Shown here piece after piece: positions 53,964 through 63,269 of a stretch of 64,000 nucleotides of DNA. Under the pieces are notes generated by a model that was not told the DNA's origin, made no database searches, and saw only the letters and a list, made by a program, of their open reading frames with translations. Position numbers and translations under genes: made by a program. Origin of the DNA: an uncultured Pseudomonadota bacterium (GTDB lineage Bacteria > Pseudomonadota > Gammaproteobacteria > Burkholderiales > SG8-39); NCBI GenBank assembly GCA_903829815.1, contig CAIKRR010000014.1:145024-209023 (forward strand), read 5' to 3'. Position 1 is the stretch's first letter, and each line of letters opens with the position of its first letter.

Positions 53964-54719
53964 ATGACCGACGACGAGCTGATTCGCTACTCCCGGCATA
54001 TCCTGCTGCCCGAAGTGGACATCGAGGGCCAGGAGCGGATCAGGGCGGCTCGCGTGCTCATGGTAGGCGCGGGCGGGTTGGGGTCGCCGGCCGGGTTCTA
54101 TCTGGCAGCAGCCGGGGTAGGTACACTGGCCATTGCCGATGGCGACACGGTTGACCTGACCAATCTGCAACGGCAGATCCTGCACGACGCCGATGCCATT
54201 GGCCACCCCAAGGTCGAGTCGGCACGCCGCACCCTCGCGCGCATCAACCCGCAAACCCGGGTGATTGCTCTGGCCGAACGGCTCGAGGGCGCGCGACTCG
54301 ACGAGGAAATCGCAGCAGCCGACATCGTTCTGGACTGCTCCGACAACTTTCCGACGCGGCACGCGATCAACCGGAGTTGCGTTCGCCTGAGAAAGCCCCT
54401 GGTATCCGGGGCAGGTGTGCGCTTCGACGGGCAGGTATCGGTCTTCGACCCGCGCCGTGCCGACAGCCCCTGTTATGAATGTGTCTTTCCTGAAGATGCA
54501 ACACCTGAAGAGATGCGCTGTGCGGTCATGGGCGTGTTTGCGCCCTTGACCGGCATCGTCGGCACGATACAGGCCGGCGAGGCACTCAAGGTCATCGCGG
54601 GCATCGGCGAATCGCTCACCGGCCGGCTACTGATCATCGATGCACTGGGAGCCCAATTTCGCACCGTCCGCCTCCGCCCAGATCCGTCGTGTCGGGTCTG
54701 CGGCAGTCGCAAAGGATAG
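53964..54719 (+). CDS. moeB: MoeB/ThiF/HesA-type adenylyltransferase
   Basis: A 251-residue E1-like enzyme that adenylates the C-terminus of a ubiquitin-like sulfur carrier (MoaD or ThiS). It has RYSRHILLPEVDIEGQE, the nucleotide loop VGAGGLGSP (34-42), DLTNLQRQILH, DCSDNFPTR and two zinc Cys pairs (CYEC, CRVC). ThiS is encoded at 9944 and no thiF is seen, so it may serve ThiS as well as MoaD. Confidence 0.92.
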   Translation: MTDDELIRYSRHILLPEVDIEGQERIRAARVLMVGAGGLGSPAGFYLAAAGVGTLAIADGDTVDLTNLQRQILHDADAIGHPKVESARRTLARINPQTRVIALAERLEGARLDEEIAAADIVLDCSDNFPTRHAINRSCVRLRKPLVSGAGVRFDGQVSVFDPRRADSPCYECVFPEDATPEEMRCAVMGVFAPLTGIVGTIQAGEALKVIAGIGESLTGRLLIIDALGAQFRTVRLRPDPSCRVCGSRKG

Positions 54720-54725
54720 CCAGTC

Positions 54726-55340
54726 TCAGGCGAGCAAGGGCCATTGCGCATTGAAGTGCTCGGTCGGTGCTCGCTTGAACCCGCTGCGGGCATACTGCTG
54801 CCAGCGGCCGATCACGTAGCACAGCAGCAGATTGGCGTGTGCACCGATCGCCTCGGTCGACACCTCAGCCGCAGTCGCATCGCCAACGGCGGCAACGCGC
54901 AAGGACTGACGCAGCGTCGACTCGAGCCGATCGAGCAGTTGATTGATACGGGTCTGCAGACGCTCGTCCTCGTTGATCAGGGCATCTCCGATCAGTACCC
55001 GCACCATGCCGGGATTCTTTTCAGCAAACGAGAGCAGCAAGGCAACAATGGCGTGCACCTGCCGATGGCCATCGGGTTCATCGGCACTGATGCGATTGGC
55101 CAGCGAGAAAATGCTGCTCTCGATGAACTCGATCAGCCCCTCGAACATCTGCGCCTTGCTCGCGAAGTGCCGGTAGAGCGCCGCCTCCGACACGGACAGT
55201 CGGGCTGCCAGCGCAGCGGTCGTCACCCGCTCTCCGCGTGGATGCTCGAGCATCGCGGCGAGCGTCTGGAGTATCTGCAGCTTGCGTTCACCGGTACGGG
55301 GAGCCACGGCCTGCCTCGATGCTGTTGATTGATCACGCAC
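54726..55340 (-). CDS. slmA: TetR-family nucleoid occlusion factor SlmA
   Basis: A 204-residue TetR-fold DNA-binding protein that blocks FtsZ rings over the chromosome in gammaproteobacteria. The N-terminal helix-turn-helix (VTTAALAARLSVSEAALYRHFASKAQMFEGLIEFIE) and C-terminal YARSGFKRAPTEHF match the SlmA/Ttk family closely. The start is uncertain: GTG at 55340 or the frame start at 55397. It is convergent with moeB, six bases apart. Whether it regulates division in betaproteobacteria is inferred from the family. Confidence 0.86.
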   Translation of the reverse strand: MRDQSTASRQAVAPRTGERKLQILQTLAAMLEHPRGERVTTAALAARLSVSEAALYRHFASKAQMFEGLIEFIESSIFSLANRISADEPDGHRQVHAIVALLLSFAEKNPGMVRVLIGDALINEDERLQTRINQLLDRLESTLRQSLRVAAVGDATAAEVSTEAIGAHANLLLCYVIGRWQQYARSGFKRAPTEHFNAQWPLLA

Positions 55341-55413
55341 GGCGCCAGAACGGCACGCGCGCCGCGCCTTGATTCTACCGTAGGCGCACTGCCTCAAGGG
55401 CGCCGCCGGCGCG

Positions 55414-55453
55414 GTCGGGCGCCTGTCGTCGGGCGCCTGGCGTCGGGCGTATG
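55414..55453 (+). repeat. Three 14-base tandem repeats
   Basis: GTCGGGCGCCTG plus two bases recurs at 55414, 55428 and 55442, the third copy degenerate after GTCGGGCG. It lies in the divergent region between slmA and the M15 peptidase; a TATGAT overlaps its end at 55450-55455. Confidence 0.75.
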
Positions 55454-55551
55454 ATCCCGGGCGAGTTTCCCCGATAGCGTACTGACGGGTCTACGTTCAT
55501 GCCGGCAGACAGCGTGGTCCGGTGCCCACTGAACCTGATGGCCGCTCGTTC

Positions 55552-56070
55552 ATGATCCACTGGCGTTCCATGCCCCACCCATCGCCTGTTGTCTGCCTGC
55601 TTGCCCCGGCGACGCGCCTGTCCCGGCACTTCACGGTGGCCGACCTGATGCACTCGGACACTGCAGTGCGCGAGCACATCGACAACCGCCCTGGCATCCA
55701 TCTGCAGCAGAACCTGCATCGACTGGCCAGCGGGCTGGACACCATCATCGAGCTTCTCGGCTACCCGCTGGAGATCTCGAGCGCCTACCGGTGCGCACAG
55801 CTCAACGCACGCGTGGGCGGGGTGCCCGACTCTCAGCATACTCGGGGCGAAGCAGCCGACTTCACCTGCCCGAACTTCGGCAGCGCCATCGAGGTATCGC
55901 TGGCGCTGGCCCGATCCTCACTCGCCTTCGACCAATGCATTCTCGAGTTCGGGCGCTGGGTGCATGTTTCCTTCACCGAGCAGCCTCGCCGTACCACACT
56001 CACGATACGCTCGGCTGCCGAAGGCTATCTGGCAGGCATTCACGGAAACGAGGGTCTGCCGTTCGCCTGA
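55552..56070 (+). CDS. M15-family D-Ala-D-Ala carboxypeptidase-like protein
   Basis: A roughly 172-residue zinc peptidase of the M15_3 type. Conserved parts are LSRHFTVADLMHSDTA (start of the domain), EISSAYRCAQLNARVGGV, the zinc ligands in DSQHTRGEAADF (His and Asp) and the third ligand in WVHVSF. It has no signal peptide, as in many phage endolysin-like or cytosolic family members. The start is unclear: GTG 55522, ATG 55552 or ATG 55570. It could cleave peptidoglycan stem peptides, but an isolated copy like this may be a domesticated phage gene. Confidence 0.78.
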   Translation: MIHWRSMPHPSPVVCLLAPATRLSRHFTVADLMHSDTAVREHIDNRPGIHLQQNLHRLASGLDTIIELLGYPLEISSAYRCAQLNARVGGVPDSQHTRGEAADFTCPNFGSAIEVSLALARSSLAFDQCILEFGRWVHVSFTEQPRRTTLTIRSAAEGYLAGIHGNEGLPFA

Positions 56071-56076
56071 GGGCAC

Positions 56077-56093
56077 GGCCTTGGTCGAAGGCC
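56077..56093. terminator. Short hairpin between M15 peptidase and argB
   Basis: GGCCTT and AAGGCC pair perfectly around a 5-base loop, in the 80-base gap between convergent genes. No T-run follows. Confidence 0.35.
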
Positions 56094-56150
56094 GGGCAAT
56101 CATGCCAGCTCTGCCAGGCGCGGATCGCGGCGGGACAGAGCCGCGCACAT

Positions 56151-57670
<1,520 letters not shown>

Positions 57671-57824
57671 CGTCACTCTCCTCTGGACAGGCGCCTGGCA
57701 GCAACCCGTGTTTGTCATTGCAATCGAGGTCAGCAAGCCTCGGGGCCTGCCTGTCCGGGGACACCCGGCCCAAGGTCAGCTATCTTGACCTCAAGGCCGC
57801 ATGCAGGCAACCGGTTCGGCACCA

Positions 57825-59138
57825 CTAACGGGGAACGATACGGGCGATCTGGGCCATGCCCATCTGCCTGAAGAGGCCACCCACGAGTTCCCCTGCGCCA
57901 CGCACCTCGACGCTGCGCCCTGCCTCATCAGCCCGCGACAGAATCGTGATCACCTGGCTGCAGGCCATGAAGTCGATGCGCGTGAGGCCGGTCACATCGA
58001 TGCGAACAGTGGTCTGCTTGCTCACCCAGGCATCGAGTTCAGCGATGAGAGCCGTCTGATCACGCGTAATCACCCCCTGGAGACGGAATAGTGGTTCCTC
58101 CTGGGCAGGGCCGAGTGCCTTGCGCTTCAGCGTGTCGCTGGCCTGACGGGTATACAGCGGCGCAGGCACCGAGAAGACGGCGGCATAGCGACTTGCCAGC
58201 GCAAGAAAATCATCCCGCCTGCGGCTCACCTCGAGCACTTCGAGGCAGAGCAACCAGAGCACGGGGTCACCCGGGTTCTCTTGTACACCCAGAGCCGGCT
58301 GCACGAGATCGAGCAGGCGCGCCTCATTGACCACCCGCACGTCGAGTCCGAGACGCTGCAGCGACTGCAGCGTGACCAGCAACGCGCTCGCCCCTTCACG
58401 GTCGACACCGGCAAGTCGATCGAAATCGAGCCGCACGCCGGCATACGGACGGATCGATTTGCGCAACGCCGAGAGCGGCCTCTGACTCTCGCGAGAAAGA
58501 AATCCGCTGATGCCCACCCGCGGCCTTGAATCGCCACCCGCGCGCGAGTCGGCTTGCCATTCGAGCGCAGGACCGCCAAAGCGCTCCTGATATGCTTTGG
58601 CATCGCGCGCAAACTCTCCGCGCAGACCCAATTCACGATAAAGCTCCTGGCGCATCAACCAGGCAACGCGGGCGCAGCTCTCGGGTAGTGGCAACCCGAT
58701 GGCCACCTCGATGCAACGCAAGGCATCCTCGGTCTGTCCTGCTGCGTAGCTGAGGACGGTGTCCTCGAGCGGACCGGGCAAGCCGCGACCGGTCCGCGCT
58801 TCACCTTCGAGCCGCTCAGGCGAGACGTCCAGTACCGAGGGCAGGGCCTGAAATGCATCGGCGGTGATCGGCCCGCGATTGCTGTCCTGGGTATCGGCAA
58901 GCGCAATACCCTTTGCCGAGGCCGGCCCGGCGCGCAGTTCGCGCCAGCGGGTCAGACCGAAGAAGGCGCGTAGACGCGAGGTCGCCGGCGCGGCAGGCCT
59001 GGAATGAGATCCCTCGTCGCTCTGGATCGCGCCACGAAAATAGTCGGTGATGCCGCGAACCGGCTGGGCCGCCCGTGGGCGATCGGTCTTGAGCGCGGCG
59101 TCAGTCTCTTCGGGCCTGTCGGGCTTGGAACCAGTCAT
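57825..59138 (-). CDS. Hypothetical protein with STAS-like domains
   Basis: A 437-residue cytosolic protein of unknown function. The N-terminal 90 residues are polar; a helical TPR-like stretch (ALRCIEVAIGLPLPESCARVAWL) follows, and the C-terminal half shows two STAS-like sections, one near IRPYAGVRLDFDRLAGVDREGASALL and one near TVRIDVTGLTRIDFMACSQVITIL ending LVGGLFRQMGM. Such domains bind partners or nucleotides. It overlaps the upstream ChaN-like gene by ATGA. Confidence 0.68.
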   Translation of the reverse strand: MTGSKPDRPEETDAALKTDRPRAAQPVRGITDYFRGAIQSDEGSHSRPAAPATSRLRAFFGLTRWRELRAGPASAKGIALADTQDSNRGPITADAFQALPSVLDVSPERLEGEARTGRGLPGPLEDTVLSYAAGQTEDALRCIEVAIGLPLPESCARVAWLMRQELYRELGLRGEFARDAKAYQERFGGPALEWQADSRAGGDSRPRVGISGFLSRESQRPLSALRKSIRPYAGVRLDFDRLAGVDREGASALLVTLQSLQRLGLDVRVVNEARLLDLVQPALGVQENPGDPVLWLLCLEVLEVSRRRDDFLALASRYAAVFSVPAPLYTRQASDTLKRKALGPAQEEPLFRLQGVITRDQTALIAELDAWVSKQTTVRIDVTGLTRIDFMACSQVITILSRADEAGRSVEVRGAGELVGGLFRQMGMAQIARIVPR

Positions 59139-60289
59139 CGGGATCGGTTGGACTGCGTCCGGTCGTGGGTGAGAGCAACACAGGGGTCTTCGCGATCAAT
59201 CCCCGGAGTAAACCACAGGTAATCGAACGCGAACCTTCCCGAGCCGCCTGCCGATGTGTCATTCTGCCCATCCGCCTGGGCAAAGGCACGGGCCTGGCGC
59301 TCGCCGGCGGCCTGTCCTTCCCCTGGCGCCACGCTCGGGTCGAATTCGACCAGACCGATGCTGATCATGGCCAGGCTCGGCGCACGTGCAGCCATGTGCA
59401 TGCCCACACCACGATCGAGACGAGCATGCGCACGCCCGAGCACTGCAATGGTGACCGGTGCATGACCCGAGCCAGATCCGCGATCACCCTGCCCGGTCAC
59501 GGCAAGCAGCAGCCGCTCAGCCATCACCGCATCGCGTGCACGCTGCGCATCGACCATGGCGCCCACCATCTGCGCAGGTAGCAGGCCGCAGTGCCCGACT
59601 TCGATATCGTTTCGCAGCGCGAGGAGCACATCGGGGGGCAGCGGGGTGCGCAACGCAAGACGCGAAACTTCTTCGGGCGCAAGTGCCTCAACCCCCTTGC
59701 GCACGATCTGGACGGCCTGCGTGCGCGACAGATTGATGCCGACAACGGGCCAGCCCCGGTCCAGAGCGCGCTCGATGATCGGGCTGTAGAGCGGCCACGA
59801 CCAGCCCGCGAAATCAAACCCCGCCGCCGCGGCGACGCCACGCGCATCGGGTACCGAGCCACCAGGGCTGTGCTCACGCGCACGATCCAGATCAGCCTGG
59901 CGCTCGCGATCAAACTGCTCCATGGCAACCAGGGGCTCACGATTGCGCGCAGCAAGCGCATCGATCAGTTGCAGTTGTACCCGATGGTGATTCGGGTTGT
60001 CATGGGTCTCGCCGATGAGCACCAGAGCGGTACCAGCCAGCCGGGACAGCACCTCTTGGCGACTGACCGTGCGCGCTTCGCGCACCGACCAGATGAGTTC
60101 TGCAAAGCGCTGATCGACAGCAGCGGGTTGTGCGGCAGAGGCCGCCGTTTCTCCCGCGGCCACTGACGAGACGGCCACTGACGAGACGACCACCAGCAAC
60201 CCGAAGACGGCAGTGGCGAGATGTCTGCTCGAGCGCGCCGGAGGTCTGCTGCGCGCGCGATCCAGCACGGGTCGAGGGGCGTGAGACAC
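59135..60289 (-). CDS. ChaN-family haem-binding protein
   Basis: A 384-residue protein with a signal-type segment (LATAVFGLLVVVSSVAVSSVA) and the ChaN/Cofac_haem_bdg domain: LVLIGETHDNPNHHRVQ, VAMEQFDRERQADLD, WPVVGINLSR and the C-terminal HMAARAPSLAMISIGLVEF. ChaN-like proteins bind haem at the cell surface and can aid iron uptake. I chose GTG 60289; the frame extends to 60433 inside dksA. The signal region contains a 15-base DNA repeat. No iron-box was seen nearby. Confidence 0.84.
   Translation of the reverse strand: MSHAPRPVLDRARSRPPARSSRHLATAVFGLLVVVSSVAVSSVAAGETAASAAQPAAVDQRFAELIWSVREARTVSRQEVLSRLAGTALVLIGETHDNPNHHRVQLQLIDALAARNREPLVAMEQFDRERQADLDRAREHSPGGSVPDARGVAAAAGFDFAGWSWPLYSPIIERALDRGWPVVGINLSRTQAVQIVRKGVEALAPEEVSRLALRTPLPPDVLLALRNDIEVGHCGLLPAQMVGAMVDAQRARDAVMAERLLLAVTGQGDRGSGSGHAPVTIAVLGRAHARLDRGVGMHMAARAPSLAMISIGLVEFDPSVAPGEGQAAGERQARAFAQADGQNDTSAGGSGRFAFDYLWFTPGIDREDPCVALTHDRTQSNRSR
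60158..60187 (+). repeat. Two perfect 15-base tandem repeats in the ChaN-like signal region
   Basis: GGCCACTGACGAGAC occurs twice head to tail. It is in frame and encodes VSSVA twice on the minus strand, lengthening the signal segment by five residues. Confidence 0.85.
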
Positions 60290-60299
60290 CCCGGCCAGG

Positions 60300-60866
60300 C
60301 TACTCGCCAAACATCTTCTGCTTGAGTTCACGGCGCTGCTGCGCCTCGACGGACAAAGTGGCCGTAGGACGAGCGAGCAGACGCTGCAAGCCGATCGGGT
60401 CACCGGTCTCCTCGCAATAGCCGTAGCTGCCATCGTCGATCCGGGCGAGCGACTGGTCGATCTTCTTCATCAGCTTGCGCTCGCGATCACGAGTGCGCAA
60501 CTCGAGCGCATGCTCCTCCTCGATCGTTGCACGATCGGCAGGGTCGGGAACCATGTCGTTTTCGCGCAGATGCTCGGAGGTCACACCAGCGTTCTCGAGC
60601 AACTGACGTTTCATGTCGGTCAGCATGTCGCGAAAGAACTTGAGCTGGGCATCGTTCATGTAATCGGCGACAGGCATCCGCAGCAGTGCTGCGGCTTCGA
60701 GCGCAGGCTTGGACATTGCCGGCGCACTGGCTGGCGCCTTGGTCGCGCGTGCAGCCTTGGCCGGCTTGACCAGGTCGTCAGCTTTGGCGGCAAGTGCTGC
60801 CTTGACACTACCGGTCTTGCCATCCTTGACCGGCTTGTCAGCTTTCACTGTGCTTTCGAGAGGCAT
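60300..60866 (-). CDS. dksA: DksA transcription factor, single-Cys form
   Basis: A 188-residue DksA that binds the RNA polymerase secondary channel and works with ppGpp. It has an Ala/Lys-rich N-terminal extension (about 1-55), the coiled coil with tip aspartates in DPADRATIEEEHALELR, and the C-terminal zinc-finger region. Only the first zinc Cys remains (GYCEETGDPIG); positions of the other three read Thr/Ser/Ala (RPTATLSVEAQQRRE), so it should not bind zinc in the classical way. It overlaps the CobW GTPase stop by 22 bases. Confidence 0.94.
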   Translation of the reverse strand: MPLESTVKADKPVKDGKTGSVKAALAAKADDLVKPAKAARATKAPASAPAMSKPALEAAALLRMPVADYMNDAQLKFFRDMLTDMKRQLLENAGVTSEHLRENDMVPDPADRATIEEEHALELRTRDRERKLMKKIDQSLARIDDGSYGYCEETGDPIGLQRLLARPTATLSVEAQQRRELKQKMFGE

Positions 60867-61834
60867 TGTTCCAACCCTTGAATGATGATGTCCTGCGGCA
60901 GATCGCGACCAATGAACACCATGACACTTTCGCGCTTCTCGTCCTTGGCCCAAGCCTTGCCCATGTCACCACCCATGAGCATGTGGACACCCTGGAACAC
61001 GACGCGATTGGCATTCCCCTTCAGGTAGAGCACCCCCTTGTAACGCAACAACTCGGTGCCGTACACCTGGATGATAGAGCCAAGAAATTCTTCCAGCTTG
61101 ACGCCGTCGAAAGGTCTCGCCGAACGATAGACAAACGAGGACACATGCTCATCGTGCTCATGCTCCGACTCGGCGAGAAACTCCGGGTCGATCTCGAGGA
61201 TGGCATTGAGGTTGAAGCCCCGAATATCGAGGATCTCGCCGATGGGCGTTTCGCCAAAATGCACCTTGGTGATGGGTGCCCGCGGGTTCATCTTCACCAG
61301 ACGGCTGCGCAGGTGTTCCACCTCGGTCTCACCGACCAGGTCAGTCTTGGACAGCAAAATACGGTCGGCAAAGCCGACCTGCTCCTGCGCTTCACGAAAA
61401 TCGTCAAGTGTCGATTCGGCGTGCTTGGCATCGACCAGGGTAATGATGCTGTCCAGCAGGTAGTACTCGCCGATCGAGTCGTCCATGAAGAAGGTCTGGG
61501 CAACCGGGCCCGGATCGGCCATGCCGGTGGTCTCGATGATGACGCGCTCGAACCCCAGGGCACCGTCGGTCCGCTTCTGCCTGAGATCAGCGAGGATACG
61601 AACCAGATCCCCCCGTACCGTGCAGCAGATGCACCCGTTGTTCATCTCGATGATCTGCTCGTCGGCGTTCTGCAGCAGGATCTCGTTGTCGATGCCTGCC
61701 TCGCCGAACTCGTTTTCGATGACGGCGATGCGGTGCCCGTGCTGCTCCTGGAGGATCCGGTTGAGCAGCGTTGTCTTGCCGGCACCAAGAAATCCGGTGA
61801 GTATGGTCACCGGGACCAGATTGTCCGTGGCCAT
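60845..61834 (-). CDS. CobW/COG0523-family metal-chaperone GTPase
   Basis: A 329-residue G3E GTPase. It shows the P-loop TGFLGAGKTTLLN, the metal-binding CxCC in NNGCICCTVRGDL, SKTDL for guanine, and a His/Glu-rich ESEHEHDEH in the middle. Family members deliver zinc or other metals to partner proteins. The start ATG 61834 (MATDNLVPVTI) was chosen; the frame is open to 62086. It is directly upstream of, and overlapping, a zinc-site-degenerate dksA, which makes zinc homeostasis a fair guess; no Zur box is visible. Confidence 0.9.
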   Translation of the reverse strand: MATDNLVPVTILTGFLGAGKTTLLNRILQEQHGHRIAVIENEFGEAGIDNEILLQNADEQIIEMNNGCICCTVRGDLVRILADLRQKRTDGALGFERVIIETTGMADPGPVAQTFFMDDSIGEYYLLDSIITLVDAKHAESTLDDFREAQEQVGFADRILLSKTDLVGETEVEHLRSRLVKMNPRAPITKVHFGETPIGEILDIRGFNLNAILEIDPEFLAESEHEHDEHVSSFVYRSARPFDGVKLEEFLGSIIQVYGTELLRYKGVLYLKGNANRVVFQGVHMLMGGDMGKAWAKDEKRESVMVFIGRDLPQDIIIQGLEQCLSKAQ

Positions 61835-61946
61835 GTGCGGTTCTTCCCTGAGAGAGACGGCGCGATCGCCGGAAGGCGGGCCTGACAGCCGGCACGACAG
61901 CCAACCGGAACGCCGGGCACACCGCCCGGCCAGCGCAAGGGCGCCG

Positions 61947-61976
61947 ATTCTACACGCGCGTTGCCACCGGCCGCAA
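61947..61976 (-). promoter_or_regulatory. Candidate promoter of the cobW-dksA operon
   Basis: On the minus strand TTGCGG (61971-61976) and TAGAAT (61947-61952) are 18 bases apart, 4 and 5 of 6 matches to consensus. It sits about 115 bases before the CobW GTPase start, in a 211-base gene-free spacer. Confidence 0.5.
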
Positions 61977-62045
61977 TCGACATCGCGAGAGTCGTTGACA
62001 AGGGCTCTGCCAGACCCCGATGACCCGGGCCCTCGTCGGTTGGCC

Positions 62046-63269
62046 TCAGGCCAGGCGTTCGAGCAGCAGACCCTTGAGGTAATCACCCTCCGGGAAGGCC
62101 AGCCTCACCGGATGGTCGGGTGCTGCCGTGAGCGCTGCGCGCAAGCGGACATCAACGCCAGCGTCTTCGGCCGCACCTGCCACGATCTGGCGAAACAGAC
62201 CGGGCTCGATCGCCCCCGAGCAGGAAAAGGTGGCCAGCAGACCACCCGGAGCGAGCAGCTTGAAGGCCAGGAGATTGATGTCCTTGTAGGCGCGTGAGGC
62301 CCGTTCGGCATGGGCCTGGGTCGGCGCAAACTTGGGCGGATCGAGGATGATGAGATCAAACCGCTTCGCCGCATCGCGAAAACGACGCAATTGCTCGAAC
62401 ACATCCCCTTCGATCCAGTCAAGCGCGGTGGCGGGAATACGATTGCGTTCGGCCATCTCGCGAGCAAGGAGCAGCGCATCAGCCGAACTCTCGATCGATG
62501 TCACGTGCCGCGCGCCACCTGCCATGCAAGAGAAGGCAAAGGCACCGCTGAAGGCAAAGCAGTTGAGTACGGTGCGCCCCGCTGCCAGCGCGCCCACCCG
62601 TGCCCTGTTGACCGACTGATCAAGGTAAAACCCGGTCTTGTGACCACCACGAACATCGGCGAGCAGTTCAATCGGGTGCTCGCCCACCCACTCTTGAACC
62701 GCCACCGGGCCGCTCGGCTCGGCGCCATGCACGACGCCGCTGCGCGGGGCAAGCCCTTCGAGTTCGCGCACATCGGCATCCGAGCGCTCGTAGACCCCGT
62801 CGACACCGGGCAACTGCGCGAGCAGTTCCCCGATCTCGCCACGCCAGGCCTCGGCGCCCGCCGAGAGCAACTGCATGACGATCGTATTGCCGTAGCGATC
62901 GACCACGATGCCGGGCAGGCCATCGCCCTCGGCGTTGACCAAACGCCGTGCAGCACCCACCGCCAGCGGACCCGATAACGACTCACGCCAGGCAATGGCC
63001 TCGCGCAGGCGACGATCGAAAAATGCCCGATCTATGGGCTCGGCTTCATCATGATTCCAGACCCGCGCACAGATCTGCGACTGCGCGCTCCAGGCGGCAT
63101 GCGCAAGAAAGCGTCCGCCCGCCGAATGTACGCGGACCGTCTGACCCGCCTGCGGGTCGCCACGCACCTGAGCCACCGCACCGCTGAACACCCAGGGGTG
63201 GCGACGCAGCAGGGACTTTTCCCGACCCGGTTTCACCTCGACAACCGGCAGTCCGTGATGAGTCTTCAC
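62046..63269 (-). CDS. RlmI-type 23S rRNA (cytosine-C5)-methyltransferase
   Basis: A 407-residue SAM-dependent RNA methyltransferase of the RlmI family (m5C1962 in E. coli 23S rRNA). It has an N-terminal PUA domain (PGREKSLLRRHPWVFSGAV), the RNA-binding middle, then the Rossmann domain with VLNCFAFSGAFAFSCMAGG, LIILDPPKFA and the catalytic cysteine in ATFSCSGA. It overlaps the xerC stop by ATGA and is followed by a 211-base gap before cobW. Confidence 0.92.
   Translation of the reverse strand: MKTHHGLPVVEVKPGREKSLLRRHPWVFSGAVAQVRGDPQAGQTVRVHSAGGRFLAHAAWSAQSQICARVWNHDEAEPIDRAFFDRRLREAIAWRESLSGPLAVGAARRLVNAEGDGLPGIVVDRYGNTIVMQLLSAGAEAWRGEIGELLAQLPGVDGVYERSDADVRELEGLAPRSGVVHGAEPSGPVAVQEWVGEHPIELLADVRGGHKTGFYLDQSVNRARVGALAAGRTVLNCFAFSGAFAFSCMAGGARHVTSIESSADALLLAREMAERNRIPATALDWIEGDVFEQLRRFRDAAKRFDLIILDPPKFAPTQAHAERASRAYKDINLLAFKLLAPGGLLATFSCSGAIEPGLFRQIVAGAAEDAGVDVRLRAALTAAPDHPVRLAFPEGDYLKGLLLERLA

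Noticed and set aside
55552..56070. Prophage remnant suggested by the endolysin-like M15 peptidase
   Set aside because: No holin, integrase, tail or other phage gene is near; neighbours are housekeeping genes.
61835..62045. Possible Zur box before the CobW GTPase
   Set aside because: No palindrome of the GTTATNNNATAAC type is present; only a normal-looking sigma-70 promoter candidate.
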